Source: JAFGQU01 sp964483625
GTDB taxonomy: Bacteria; Omnitrophota; Gorgyraeia; Duberdicusellales; 4484-171
Direction: 5' to 3'
NCBI GenBank assembly: GCA_964483625.1
Contig: CAZABB010000005.1
Coordinates: forward strand, 1 to 64,000
DNA length: 64,000 nucleotides
The first letter of the stretch is position 1; each line of letters begins with the position of its first letter. Below the pieces are notes generated by a model. The model was not told where the DNA came from. It worked only from the letters and a program-made list of their open reading frames with translations, and made no database searches. The position numbers and the translations under genes were made by a program. Below are positions 31,698 to 40,215 of the stretch, one piece after another.

Positions 31698-33611
31698 ATG
31701 ATTATCATTCAGGGTATATCCAAACAATTTTCCGGAACATATCTTTTTCAGGATGTAAGCGTGACGATCAATCGCGGCGAAAAGATCGGTCTTATCGGGC
31801 CTAACGGCGCGGGGAAGTCGACATTGTTTAAAATGATCCTGGGAAGCGAAGAGGTTTCTTCCGGCTCCGTCACCGTTACCCGCGGAACCCGCATTGGCTA
31901 TCTCCCCCAGGAAAAACATTTTCATTCCGACCGTACGGTTTTAGGTGAATTGATGCGGGCGGATAAAAATATCGTACGTTTATGTCAGGAACGAGATCTT
32001 CTGGAAAAGGAAAACCGTACCGCGTCCCGGCGGTACAGTGAGGTTATTTCTGAGTTGGAACATCTGAGGTATTTTGAATTGCAGCATAAGGCGGAAAAGA
32101 TTTTATCCGGCCTGGGATTTGCCGAGAAGGAATTTCACCGGTCGATTGCCAACTTAAGCGGCGGATGGCAAATGCGTGTCCTTCTGGCAAAATTACTTGC
32201 CGGCACCTATGATATCCTTCTTCTGGATGAGCCGACAAATTATCTCGATCTTGACGCGACGTTATGGTTTAAGGAGTACTTATCGGCAAGCGACAGCACC
32301 TTCGTCATGATTTCTCACGACCGGGCGTTCCTTGATGAGGTAGCGAATTCTACGCTGGTCCTTGAGCACGGGTCTTTGGAGAAAATGGCCGGGAATTACG
32401 AACATTACCGCCGGATAAAACGGCAGCAACGTGAGCATCTTTTGAAACAGGCCCGAGAGCAGCAGAAGAAACGTCAGCAGCTTGAGAGATTTGTCTCCCG
32501 GTTCCACGCTCAGCCCAATAAAGCGGCTCAGGTGCGGGCGAAAAAGCGCGTTCTGGAAAAAATGGAACCGGTTGAGGTGCCTTTGGACAGGACCGAAAGC
32601 ATCCGTGGTTTTCATTTTCCTCAAACGACAACAAGCGGGTATCGAGTTGTCAAACTCGAGAAGATCGATAAGACCTACGGGCCGATTCAGGTGTACAAGG
32701 ATTTCGATTTCGAGATTACCCGGGGAGAGAAAGCCGTGCTTACCGGCCCCAATGGCGCCGGGAAATCTACGTTATTGAAAATTCTGGCCGGAGTGGTCGA
32801 CTATGACAAGGGAACCCGTGCGATCGGCCATAAGGTCGAGGTGGGCTATTTCTCCCAAACCCGCATGGATATTTTACATCCCGACAACACGGTGCTTGAG
32901 GAAGCTTTCTGTGTGGCGCCGGGAGATATGCGTACCGAAACCGTGCGTACGATATTGGGAACGTTTTTATTTACCGGAGATGATGTGGAAAAAAAAGTCA
33001 AAATTCTCTCCGGGGGAGAGAAGTCAAGGCTTAACCTGGCCAAGCTTCTGATTCAGCCGCCTAATTTTTTACTCTTGGATGAGCCGACGACTCATTTGGA
33101 TGTCGACGCGGTCGACGCTCTGATCTCCGCATTGAATGCGTATGAGGGGACACTGGTATTCATAAGTCACGATGTGCACTTTGTCCGTTCGGTTGCCAAT
33201 GCCGTGTATGACGTTTCAGATGGGAAGGTACGTAAATACCCCGGGAAGTTCGACTATTACCTGCAAAAGAAGGGAACAAACGCGCTGGAGTCTCATCCCG
33301 CTGTCGCAGAACACTCCTTTCGGCCCGTGAGCCGTAAAGAAGAAAAGAAAAAGGAACGGCTGCGCAAAAAAGAAAAGGAAAAAAAAGTCAAGAACCATAA
33401 TGCCGAGATTTCCCGGAAGATAAAAAGTTTACGTAAGAGCAAAGAAAAACTGGAAATAGATTCGGCCGCGAAACAGCGTATTCTTTCCAATCCCACCCAT
33501 GACGACGCGGTCAAAAAAGAGTATCAGAAAAAAATCGACAAGCTTCAGGCAAAAATAGTCAAAGTAGACGCTCAAATCGAGAAGTTAAAAAACCAATTCC
33601 GCGACACATAG
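31698..33611 (+). CDS. ABC-F family ATPase (Uup/EttA-like)
   Basis: About 637 residues from the ATG at 31698; the open frame begins with TTG at 31665, inside a less likely leader. Two ABC domains without membrane segments: Walker A GPNGAGKSTLFK and GPNGAGKSTLLK, signatures LSGGWQMRVLLAKLL and LSGGEKSRLNLAKLL, Walker B DEPTNYLD and DEPTTHLD. A charged linker between them (the P-site tRNA interaction motif) and a Lys-rich coiled-coil C-terminus (about 545-637) resemble Uup. ABC-F proteins act on the ribosome, relieving stalled translation or conferring drug resistance. Confidence 0.9.
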   Translation: MIIIQGISKQFSGTYLFQDVSVTINRGEKIGLIGPNGAGKSTLFKMILGSEEVSSGSVTVTRGTRIGYLPQEKHFHSDRTVLGELMRADKNIVRLCQERDLLEKENRTASRRYSEVISELEHLRYFELQHKAEKILSGLGFAEKEFHRSIANLSGGWQMRVLLAKLLAGTYDILLLDEPTNYLDLDATLWFKEYLSASDSTFVMISHDRAFLDEVANSTLVLEHGSLEKMAGNYEHYRRIKRQQREHLLKQAREQQKKRQQLERFVSRFHAQPNKAAQVRAKKRVLEKMEPVEVPLDRTESIRGFHFPQTTTSGYRVVKLEKIDKTYGPIQVYKDFDFEITRGEKAVLTGPNGAGKSTLLKILAGVVDYDKGTRAIGHKVEVGYFSQTRMDILHPDNTVLEEAFCVAPGDMRTETVRTILGTFLFTGDDVEKKVKILSGGEKSRLNLAKLLIQPPNFLLLDEPTTHLDVDAVDALISALNAYEGTLVFISHDVHFVRSVANAVYDVSDGKVRKYPGKFDYYLQKKGTNALESHPAVAEHSFRPVSRKEEKKKERLRKKEKEKKVKNHNAEISRKIKSLRKSKEKLEIDSAAKQRILSNPTHDDAVKKEYQKKIDKLQAKIVKVDAQIEKLKNQFRDT

Positions 33612-33626
33612 CGGTTCACGCGTTTA

Positions 33627-33712
33627 CCCGTTCTGGCGTTATCCCGCCTCCGGCGGGATTTCCCGTTCAAAAGGAACGGACATACGGGAAAACGGGCGAA
33701 CGGGATAACCTG
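33627..33712. repeat. CCCGTTC-type word cluster
   Basis: After the ABC-F gene, CCCGTTC occurs at 33627 and 33662, its complement GAACGG at 33674 and ACGGG-type words at 33683-33707. ATCCCGCC/GGCGGGAT forms an 8-bp hairpin (33641-33659) and CCGTTC/GAACGG another (33663-33679). The same word type recurs at 38237-38272. It may also serve as a weak terminator. Confidence 0.5.
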
Positions 33713-33740
33713 ATTTTCTCTATTTATTATTCATAAAACA

Positions 33741-33768
33741 TTGACTTCTCCGGATGTTCTATTATAAT
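33741..33768 (+). promoter_or_regulatory. Strong promoter of the small protein gene
   Basis: TTGACT (33741-33746) and perfect TATAAT (33763-33768), 16-bp spacer, 32 bases before the start codon at 33801. Confidence 0.7.
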
Positions 33769-33800
33769 TATATATTCCCTCCCGTGAGAAAGGAGAAGTC

Positions 33801-34004
33801 ATGGATACATCGTACCAGTACTTAAAAGACCCACGCGTTCTCGATGAGATACGCCGGCATAAATGGATTGAAAGCGAAAAAGTGAATTCGGAAATCGGTT
33901 TTGCCACCGCGGCCGTCGAATGGATTACCAGATACGGGCCGCAATGGAAAGCGCACCATGGTTCCCGCGAGTTTTATGATTCCTCATCCTCGGAGATTGC
34001 CTGA
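33801..34004 (+). CDS. Small conserved-looking protein of unknown function
   Basis: A 67-residue cytoplasmic protein. The ATG follows an excellent AAAGGAG site and a near-consensus promoter, which makes the gene real. The sequence is mostly helical (YLKDPRVLDEIRRHKWIESEKVNSEIGFATAAVEWITRYGPQWK) with three tryptophans and a serine-rich tail. I recognise no domain with certainty. Its own promoter and short mRNA suggest high or conditional expression. Confidence 0.7.
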   Translation: MDTSYQYLKDPRVLDEIRRHKWIESEKVNSEIGFATAAVEWITRYGPQWKAHHGSREFYDSSSSEIA

Positions 34005-34041
34005 AAAAGAAAGTTGACTCGGGATTGTATCCCCTTGCCCC

Positions 34042-34070
34042 TTGTCAATATCGTTCATTCGCGTTAAGAT
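34042..34070 (+). promoter_or_regulatory. Promoter of rlmB
   Basis: TTGTCA (34042-34047) and TAAGAT (34065-34070) with a 17-bp spacer, 21 bases before the rlmB ATG. Confidence 0.45.
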
Positions 34071-34091
34071 ACCCTTCATACATATAAAACC

Positions 34092-34832
34092 ATGAAACAA
34101 GGAAAGGATATACATCGTCCGCTGTACTTGTACGGATACAATTCCGTGGCAGAAAGGCTTCGCGCGGCACCGGAAAGCATCCGCCGTATCTATCTGCCGC
34201 GCAATGCCGGCAAACCCAGACTGAATAAAGAAATCGAACGGCTGAATATTCCTCGTACCGTCTGTGCGGCGCATACCCTGGCCCGGATGGTTTCATCGCC
34301 GCGCCGGATCGATATCATCGCCGAGGTCGAACCTTACCGTTACGTCTCAGCCGACGATATCTTGGATGATCCGGCTCATCCGGTAATACTTTTTCTCGAT
34401 GATATCCAGGATCCGGTGAACCTGGGAGCTATCCTGCGTATCTGCGCGTGTCTGGGCGGGTTTTCACTCTGTATCCCCAAGCACGGTGCTGCTTCGGTAT
34501 CGGAAACCGTATTGCATATTGCCCAAGGCGCGGAAAATTACGTGAGGGTAAGCCGGGGGAATATCGCCGCGATTATCCGTCAGGCTAAAGATGCCGGGTA
34601 CTGGATTGGAGGAGCCGTCCCCGGTGCGGGAGGACATATCGGGGAGAAAAAGATCGCTTTCCCTTTCGGGTTGGTACTGGGTGCCGAAGGGAAAGGAATT
34701 CGTCCCGGGGTAGAAAAACTCCTTGATTTCACAATCAGTATTCCCATGGCCGGAGTTCCGTTATCGTTAAACGTAGCGATGGCGGCGGCGATGTTCTGTT
34801 ATGAAATTAATAAACAGAGAAACAGTCGATAG
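34092..34832 (+). CDS. rlmB: 23S rRNA (guanosine-2'-O-)-methyltransferase, RlmB/TrmH family
   Basis: A 246-residue SpoU-family methyltransferase that modifies a guanosine of 23S rRNA (G2251 in E. coli). An N-terminal substrate-binding domain (LYGYNSVAERLRAAPESIRRIYL) precedes the SPOUT core: motif 1 FLDDIQDPVNLGAILRICACLG, motif 2 LVLGAEGKGIRPGVEKLLD, motif 3 ISIPMAGVPLSLNVAMAAAMFCYE. All knot motifs are intact. In some genomes this family instead modifies tRNA G18; RlmB is favoured by the N-terminal domain. Confidence 0.9.
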   Translation: MKQGKDIHRPLYLYGYNSVAERLRAAPESIRRIYLPRNAGKPRLNKEIERLNIPRTVCAAHTLARMVSSPRRIDIIAEVEPYRYVSADDILDDPAHPVILFLDDIQDPVNLGAILRICACLGGFSLCIPKHGAASVSETVLHIAQGAENYVRVSRGNIAAIIRQAKDAGYWIGGAVPGAGGHIGEKKIAFPFGLVLGAEGKGIRPGVEKLLDFTISIPMAGVPLSLNVAMAAAMFCYEINKQRNSR

Positions 34833-34909
34833 TCTATGGTCTTCAGTCTCTGGTTAAGATATGAAGAAGATATCCTATACCGGATACTATAGACCATAGA
34901 CTATAAACT
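34823..34909. repeat. AGTCTATGG-type inverted word pair forming a cruciform
   Basis: ATAGTCTATGGTCT (34829-34842) and AGACCATAGACTAT (34891-34904) are perfect 14-bp inverted copies, with additional loose copies of the word on either side. The 48-base loop contains its own hairpin TATCC/GGATA. The element fills the rlmB-HD gene gap and ends 10 bases before the next start. Confidence 0.75.
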
Positions 34910-34918
34910 TAATGTAAT

Positions 34919-35524
34919 ATGGCAAAGAGAAGAAAGCAAACCGCAAAAAACGACATGAAAGCCTTGGCGCTGTTTCTGACTGAGGCGGGATTGCTCAAAC
35001 GGGTGAAACGATCGGGCTGGTGGGTTGTGGGGGTTAAAGATCCTGAAAGCGTCGCTGAACACAGTTTTCGTTGTGCCGTGCTGGGTTTTATGCTTGCCTG
35101 GGAAGAGGGCGCCGATCCCTATCAGGTTATGGTTATGACGCTGTTCGGTGATATCCATGAAGCCCGCATCGGTGATTTACATAAGATGGCTCAGATGTAT
35201 TTACCTATCGCAGCCGCCGAAGAAGAAGCGTTTTCCCGGCAGATAGACCGTCTTCCGCCTAAGATCAAAAAAGAACTCATCCGTCTGCGCCGGGCCTACG
35301 TGGAGCAGAAAACTCCCGAAAGTATCATTGCCCGCGACGCCGATATTCTCGAATGTCTTCTTCAGGCAAAGGAATATGATGGACAGGGTTACCTTCAGGC
35401 AAAAAAATTCATGAAAAAAGCCCCGCGTTTCTTGAGAACACCTTCAGCGAAAGCTCTCTGGAAGACAGCTTGTAAGGCCGATCTCAGCCGGTGGTGGGAG
35501 CCTCTGGCTGAGTTTAAACGTTGA
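34919..35524 (+). CDS. HD-domain protein with the HD histidine replaced
   Basis: A 201-residue protein of the HD superfamily (HD_3, near 5'-deoxynucleotidase YfbR/HDDC2). Homologous blocks are VAEHSFRCAVLGFML (His48), MTLFGDIHEARIGDLHKMAQ and ARDADILECLLQA. In the family the middle block reads HDIHEARxGD, but here the doublet is Gly77-Asp78, so one metal-binding histidine is missing. The frame is otherwise intact. It may have lost nucleotidase activity or use His80 instead. The ATG at 34919 follows a repeat element, and no Shine-Dalgarno is evident. Confidence 0.78.
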   Translation: MAKRRKQTAKNDMKALALFLTEAGLLKRVKRSGWWVVGVKDPESVAEHSFRCAVLGFMLAWEEGADPYQVMVMTLFGDIHEARIGDLHKMAQMYLPIAAAEEEAFSRQIDRLPPKIKKELIRLRRAYVEQKTPESIIARDADILECLLQAKEYDGQGYLQAKKFMKKAPRFLRTPSAKALWKTACKADLSRWWEPLAEFKR

Positions 35525-35527
35525 TAA

Positions 35528-35558
35528 CCCTTTGGCAACCTCGGAGGTTGCCAAAGGG
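35528..35558. repeat. Perfect 31-base palindrome after the HD gene
   Basis: Two perfect 15-base arms, CCCTTTGGCAACCTC and GAGGTTGCCAAAGGG, flank a single central G. It begins three bases after the HD stop codon. No T-run follows, so classical termination is doubtful although the hairpin could protect the mRNA 3' end. Confidence 0.8.
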
Positions 35559-35588
35559 TAAGAAGCCTGTTGAGAACGCCGCCGGAGC

Positions 35589-35640
35589 GATCATTGTAAT
35601 CACATTCAAAAAATCACTGTAATCATTGGCAAAGCCAATC
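35589..35640. repeat. TAATCATTG-type words
   Basis: GATCATTGTAATCACATT and ATCACTGTAATCATTGG are imperfect direct copies of the word seen at 29988-30070. They are followed by the small hairpin TTGGC-AAA-GCCAA. This stretch, with 35641-35733, is non-coding. Confidence 0.45.
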
Positions 35641-35733
35641 TCAAAAAAATCCCCTTGATTTATTATTGATTTGGTCTATAATACCATCTTTGCGGCTTGT
35701 GAATAACCTGTCAAATAAGACTTGCATTTTTAT

Positions 35734-35820
35734 ACACAGATGAACACCGACAGGGAGAAACAGATAATCACAGATTAAAATGTCTGCGGTAATCTGTTGG
35801 TAATCTGTGGTCATCTGTGT
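35734..35820. repeat. ATCTGTGG-type inverted word array in the fusA leader
   Basis: ACACAGATGA (35734-35743) and TCATCTGTGT (35811-35820) are perfect inverted copies closing an 87-base element. Inside, CAGATAATCACAGATTA (35761-35777) faces TAATCTG...GTAATCTGTGG (35790-35810). The DNA can form a long imperfect hairpin whose end is 17 bases before the fusA start. Confidence 0.7.
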
Positions 35821-35837
35821 AAGAAAGGTAATGAATT

Positions 35838-37940
35838 ATGGCTCGAAAAATCAGTCTCGATAAAGTAAGAAATATCGGCATTATGGCTCATATTGACGCC
35901 GGGAAGACCACCGTTACCGAGCGGATTCTGTTCTATACCGGCCGGTCGCATAAGATCGGAGAGGTTCACGAAGGGAAAGCCCAGATGGACTGGATGAAAC
36001 AGGAACAGGAACGCGGTATTACGATTACCTCGGCGGCAACGACCTGCTACTGGGATACCCATCGGATCAATATTATCGATACTCCCGGGCACGTCGATTT
36101 TACCGTTGAAGTGGAACGGAGCCTGAGGGTCCTTGACGGGGCGGTGGCGATTTTCTGCGCCGTGGGCGGGGTTGAGCCTCAATCGGAAAAGGTCTGGCAC
36201 CAGTCCAATAAATACGAAGTGCCCAAGCTTGCGTTTGTCAATAAAATGGACCGGGTCGGGGCCGACTTCTTCGGAGTTGTGAAAAACATCGAACAAGATC
36301 TCGGCGCGAACGTTATCCCTTTGCAGATCCCTATCGGGGCCGAGGAGAATTTCCGCGGGATTATCGATCTTATGGAGATGAAAGCGTATATTTATGACGA
36401 CGAGTCGCTGGGAAAAAACTATCATACCGAAGATATCCCCGCCGATTATATGGATATTGCCAAGAAGTACCATCACGTGATGGTGGAGAAAGCCGTTGAG
36501 CTCGACGACAGCCTTATGGAAAAATACCTGGAATCGGAAGAAAACATTTCCAGGGAGGAGTTGATTAAGGCTATCCGCCAGGGAACGATTCGGAATAAAG
36601 TTGTTCCCGCCCTGTGCGGTTCGGCGTTTAAAAATAAAGGTGTCCAAAGGCTTCTGGATGCGATTAATTTCTATCTTCCTTCTCCGGTGGATCAGCCGGC
36701 AATTGAAGGGTATGACCCCGATGATCTTGAGAAAAAGATGGTAAGAAAGGCTGATGATAACGAGCCCTTTACCGCCCTGGCGTTTAAGGTCCAGTCGGAT
36801 CCGCATATGGGGAAGCTGGTGTATTTCCGGGTCTATTCCGGGTCGGTCAAAGCCGGCGAATTCATTTATAACGCTACCAAAGGACGCAAGGAACGTATCG
36901 GGCGGATACTTCAGATGCACGCCAATGAACGGGAAAGCCGGGAAGATATTTTCGCCGGTGACATCGCCGCGGCTATCGGTCTGGAACAGACCGTAACCGG
37001 AGATACCCTTTGTCGGGAAGAATCTCCGGTGCTCCTGGAGGCGATTGAATTTCCCGCGCCGGTTATTGCCGTGAGCGTTACTCCTTCTTCACGGGCCGAA
37101 CAGGAAAAACTTGCCAAAGGCCTGCACCGGCTGGCGGAGGAAGACCCTACCTTTACCGTTCATACCGATGAAGAAACAGAGGAGACCATTATTTCCGGCA
37201 TGGGCGAATTGCATCTGGAGGTTATCGTCGATCGGTTAAAACATGAATTTAAGGTTGATGCCCAGGTGGGGCAGCCGCGCGTCGCGTATCGGGAGACGAT
37301 TACGGCCTCGCGTGTTGAGGATTATAAATACGCCAAACAGACCGGGGGAAGAGGGCAATACGGGCACGTGGTTATCGAGATTATCCCGCAGGCTCCCGGC
37401 GAAGGATTTGAGTTTGCCAACGATATCAAAGGCGGAGCCGTTCCCCGGGAGTATATCCCGGCGATCGAAAAGGGTATCATCGGCGCGATGCGTAAGGGTA
37501 TTTACGCCGGCTATCCGGTCGTCGACGTAAAGGTGAGGCTTATTGACGGGTCTTACCATGATGTTGATTCTTCCGAGATGGCGTTTAAAATTACCGCTTC
37601 CAGCGCTTTTAAGAAGGCATTTATAAAATCGATGCCGGTATTACTTGAGCCGTCGATGTCGGTTGAGGTTACGACGCCCAAGCAGTACGTCGGGGATGTG
37701 GTCGGGCATATCTGTTCCCGCCGCGGAAAAATCTTAGGGATGGAAGTAAAAGGCATCCAGCAGGTAGTCTCGGCCCAAGTGCCGCTGTCTGAGATGTTCG
37801 GGTACGCGACGACGTTGCGTTCGTTGACCTCCGGCCGGGCAAACTATTCGATGCATTTTGAGAAATACGTCGAGGTTCCTTATGATGTCAGTGAAAAGAT
37901 CTTAGAGGAACGCAAAGAATATCGCGCCAAGGTAGATTAG
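35838..37940 (+). CDS. fusA: Elongation factor G
   Basis: A 700-residue translational GTPase that drives ribosomal translocation. Intact G motifs: AHIDAGKTTVTERIL, RGITITSAAT, DTPGHVDF and NKMDRVG. Domain II, III and the IV-V region follow (GGRGQYGHVVIEI, SEMFGYATTLRSLTSGRANYSMHFEKY). Length is canonical. AAAGGT precedes the ATG. It is not in a str operon here (no rpsL, rpsG or tuf beside it), so it may be a separated or second copy; the repeat array upstream replaces a recognisable promoter. Confidence 0.96.
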   Translation: MARKISLDKVRNIGIMAHIDAGKTTVTERILFYTGRSHKIGEVHEGKAQMDWMKQEQERGITITSAATTCYWDTHRINIIDTPGHVDFTVEVERSLRVLDGAVAIFCAVGGVEPQSEKVWHQSNKYEVPKLAFVNKMDRVGADFFGVVKNIEQDLGANVIPLQIPIGAEENFRGIIDLMEMKAYIYDDESLGKNYHTEDIPADYMDIAKKYHHVMVEKAVELDDSLMEKYLESEENISREELIKAIRQGTIRNKVVPALCGSAFKNKGVQRLLDAINFYLPSPVDQPAIEGYDPDDLEKKMVRKADDNEPFTALAFKVQSDPHMGKLVYFRVYSGSVKAGEFIYNATKGRKERIGRILQMHANERESREDIFAGDIAAAIGLEQTVTGDTLCREESPVLLEAIEFPAPVIAVSVTPSSRAEQEKLAKGLHRLAEEDPTFTVHTDEETEETIISGMGELHLEVIVDRLKHEFKVDAQVGQPRVAYRETITASRVEDYKYAKQTGGRGQYGHVVIEIIPQAPGEGFEFANDIKGGAVPREYIPAIEKGIIGAMRKGIYAGYPVVDVKVRLIDGSYHDVDSSEMAFKITASSAFKKAFIKSMPVLLEPSMSVEVTTPKQYVGDVVGHICSRRGKILGMEVKGIQQVVSAQVPLSEMFGYATTLRSLTSGRANYSMHFEKYVEVPYDVSEKILEERKEYRAKVD

Positions 37941-38004
37941 TTTTCCCGCACAGAAAGCCATAGATTCTTTTCATTAAATCTGCATTTCTGCTATAATCAA
38001 ACCG

Positions 38005-38205
38005 ATGAAGATTATCAGCTTCATTCTTTATATCTGGCTTTTCTTTTTGATCGTCAATCTTCTCACCCGGGCGTTTCTGTGGCTGGTACAGTGGAATCTG
38101 CGCCGGCGCATGTCTTCTTCGCGAGGTTCCCGATCACGGTCTTCCCGCCGGGGGGCCGAACCTTCCGATACGATTATTGACGCCGAATTCAAAGAAATCG
38201 AGTGA
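38005..38205 (+). CDS. Small single-pass membrane protein
   Basis: A 66-residue protein with one N-terminal membrane helix (about 3-28, ISFILYIWLFFLIVNLLTRAFLWLV), then a basic Arg/Ser-rich stretch (RRRMSSSRGSRSRSSRRG) and an acidic end (DTIIDAEFKEIE). DAEF-type acidic tails after a membrane helix occur in many small bacterial membrane proteins of unknown role. TATAATC lies 14 bases before the ATG. No function can be assigned. Confidence 0.6.
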   Translation: MKIISFILYIWLFFLIVNLLTRAFLWLVQWNLRRRMSSSRGSRSRSSRRGAEPSDTIIDAEFKEIE

Positions 38206-38236
38206 TCCCTCGAAATGTTTTTAGCCTATAATTCGG

Positions 38237-38340
38237 TTTGCCCGTTAGGCCCGTTCGTTCGTTTGCCCGTTCAAGGAAGGGGAAGATACTGCATTTATCA
38301 TCTTTCCGCTAACCGCTCCTCGCTATACGCTCACCGCTAT
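38237..38340. repeat. CCCGTTC and CGCTAAACG-type word arrays
   Basis: Between two convergent genes lie GCCCGTTAGGCCCGTTCG...GCCCGTTC (38240-38272), a copy type also at 33627, and then CCGCTAACCGCTCC...CGCTATACGCTCACCGCTAT (38306-38340), a type also at 59722. Both are loose 6- to 10-base tandem words. Confidence 0.55.
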
Positions 38341-38342
38341 TT

Positions 38343-40037
38343 TTAGGAAGAGCTCAACAGGACATCGGATTTAGGTTTATCGATGTCATTCTGGAACAGA
38401 AAGTCTCCCCGCGCGGCCTGAGCGATATTCGTCAGATGGTCGGCCATCTTCTCCAGGTTGTTGACGAAGTCGACGTAGATCAGCGCGCATAACGGGTTGC
38501 ATTTGCGTTCACACAGTCTCTGCGAATGACGGGAAAGATATTCGACCTGCAGCATATTCACTTCACCTTCCTGCTGGAGTACCCGGTCGGTGGCGTGCGT
38601 GGTATCGCCTTGCTTTACAGCTTCGATCGTGTCATTGAACATATCTTCCACTTTCGCATACAGGGTGCGCATCTCCGCCAGCGCTTTATTGGAGAAATTG
38701 AGGTTATCGGCGTATGCTTTTTCGGTTAATTCGGCGATATTGACGGCATGGTCGGATATCCGTTCAAAATCGTTGATCGAATGTAGAAGCGGCGGTAGCT
38801 GCGATCCCAGATTAGGCGTCAGCTGCTGGGTCGCCAACTTTGCCAGGTAGAAGGTGATGTCATGCTGGAGATGGTCGATGGCGTTTTCCTGTGTTTGCAC
38901 GTGCGGAATGGATTTTTTGTCCCGGGCAAAAAATCCGTCGACGGCGGTTTTCAGCGTCTGTTTTACCATTGCGGCCATTGCCAGAAGTTCCTTCTTGGCG
39001 CTTTCGATGGCGATTTCCGGGGTGGAGAGCAGTTTATCCTGCAGGTACTTGAATTCGGTGGATATATACATGTCTTTACCGGGGATAATCCTTTGTATAA
39101 GACGTACGACCGGCCCCATGATTCCTAAAAATACAAAAGCGTTAAAGAGATTGAAAAACGTATGGCCGTTGGCGATGTGACGGGCAATGGTCTCTGTGGT
39201 CACCGCGCCGGGAGTGATAATATCGATGAGATGGGTAAAGGTCCCTGAATGAATCAGAATCGCGAAGTAGGTAACCCCGATGATATTGAACATACTGTGA
39301 AAGCAGGCCATACGGCGGGCTGAAATACTTCCCCCGATCGCCGCAAGCCACGCAGTGATGGTCGTCCCGATATTATCGCCCAGAATCAGATAGAGCGCGG
39401 CGGTAAAGTCGATTAGACCGACCGAAGCCAGAGCAATGACCATTCCGATCGAGGCACTGCTTGATTGGACGGCGACGGTGAAAAAGGTCGCCAGAAGGAT
39501 ACTTAAGACGGGATTGGTGCTCAGACTGACGAAAAAGTCGGTGACTGCCGGTACGTCTTTGAGCGGTTTCATCACCCCGGACATCGTCGCCAGTCCCAGA
39601 AAGATCATACCGAAGGCGAAAATTACCTGTCCCCAGAACTGCATTTTCTTCTTGCGGGCCAGAAGCATCATCGCTACTCCGATCCCTAAAGCGGGCAGAG
39701 CATATTTGGATATTTTAAAAGCGATAATTTGAGCGGTGATCGTGGTGCCGATGTTGGCGCCGATAACGACACTGGCTCCCTGCATCAGGCTGACGATGCC
39801 GGCGTTGATCAGGCCGACCAGCATAACGGTGGTGACACTGCTGGATTGAATAATACTGGTGACGATTGTACCGAGAGCAACGCCGCGGAATCTATTCTGG
39901 GTGAGAGAACGTAAGATGCGGCGCAGTTTGGTTCCGGCCACTTTCTGCAGTCCGTCGGAGAGATATTTCATGCCGAAGAGAAACAAACCTAATCCGCCGG
40001 CCAGCCCGAAGATGACTTCTTTTACCATCCTGCGCAC
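38343..40037 (-). CDS. Na+/phosphate cotransporter with C-terminal PhoU-like domain
   Basis: A 564-residue membrane protein. Residues about 1-320 form two inverted Na/Pi-cotransporter repeats, each with the hallmark QSSS motif (TSIIQSSSVTTVMLVGLI and AVQSSSASIGMVIALAS). Residues about 345-550 are a cytoplasmic PhoU-like helical domain (HDITFYLAKL...SDHAVNIAELTEKA...ADHLTNIAQAAR). The family (NptA/YjbB) moves phosphate with sodium, inward or outward depending on conditions. It is divergent from phoB and therefore part of the phosphate region. AAGGAG lies before the ATG on the minus strand. Confidence 0.9.
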   Translation of the reverse strand: MRRMVKEVIFGLAGGLGLFLFGMKYLSDGLQKVAGTKLRRILRSLTQNRFRGVALGTIVTSIIQSSSVTTVMLVGLINAGIVSLMQGASVVIGANIGTTITAQIIAFKISKYALPALGIGVAMMLLARKKKMQFWGQVIFAFGMIFLGLATMSGVMKPLKDVPAVTDFFVSLSTNPVLSILLATFFTVAVQSSSASIGMVIALASVGLIDFTAALYLILGDNIGTTITAWLAAIGGSISARRMACFHSMFNIIGVTYFAILIHSGTFTHLIDIITPGAVTTETIARHIANGHTFFNLFNAFVFLGIMGPVVRLIQRIIPGKDMYISTEFKYLQDKLLSTPEIAIESAKKELLAMAAMVKQTLKTAVDGFFARDKKSIPHVQTQENAIDHLQHDITFYLAKLATQQLTPNLGSQLPPLLHSINDFERISDHAVNIAELTEKAYADNLNFSNKALAEMRTLYAKVEDMFNDTIEAVKQGDTTHATDRVLQQEGEVNMLQVEYLSRHSQRLCERKCNPLCALIYVDFVNNLEKMADHLTNIAQAARGDFLFQNDIDKPKSDVLLSSS

Positions 40038-40151
40038 TCCTTTTTTTAAAGGTTTTTCCTATAGAGGTATTATATATAAGGAACATTATCGTATCATATC
40101 TTATCCGGTTTGTCTAAGGACTTTTGCCGGGGTTTATTTTAAACCTTTGAT

Positions 40152-40179
40152 TTGTCAGACGGGCGCTTTTTGTTATAAT
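40152..40179 (+). promoter_or_regulatory. Promoter of phoB-phoR
   Basis: TTGTCA (40152-40157) and perfect TATAAT (40174-40179), 16-bp spacer, 37 bases before the phoB ATG. No Pho-box-like direct repeat is apparent here, which suggests basal expression rather than autoregulation. Confidence 0.6.
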
Positions 40180-40215
40180 GAGCGAAACACCGAAAAAAGA
40201 AAGGATGGGCTATCA

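Noticed and set aside
35811..36920. Antisense open frame of 369 codons opposite fusA
   Set aside because: Shadow of EF-G codons; no domain, and it starts inside the G domain of fusA.
39859..40215. N-terminal extension of phoB by 119 codons
   Set aside because: It runs antisense through the Na/Pi cotransporter gene and across the phoB promoter; the ATG at 40216 gives a normal receiver domain.
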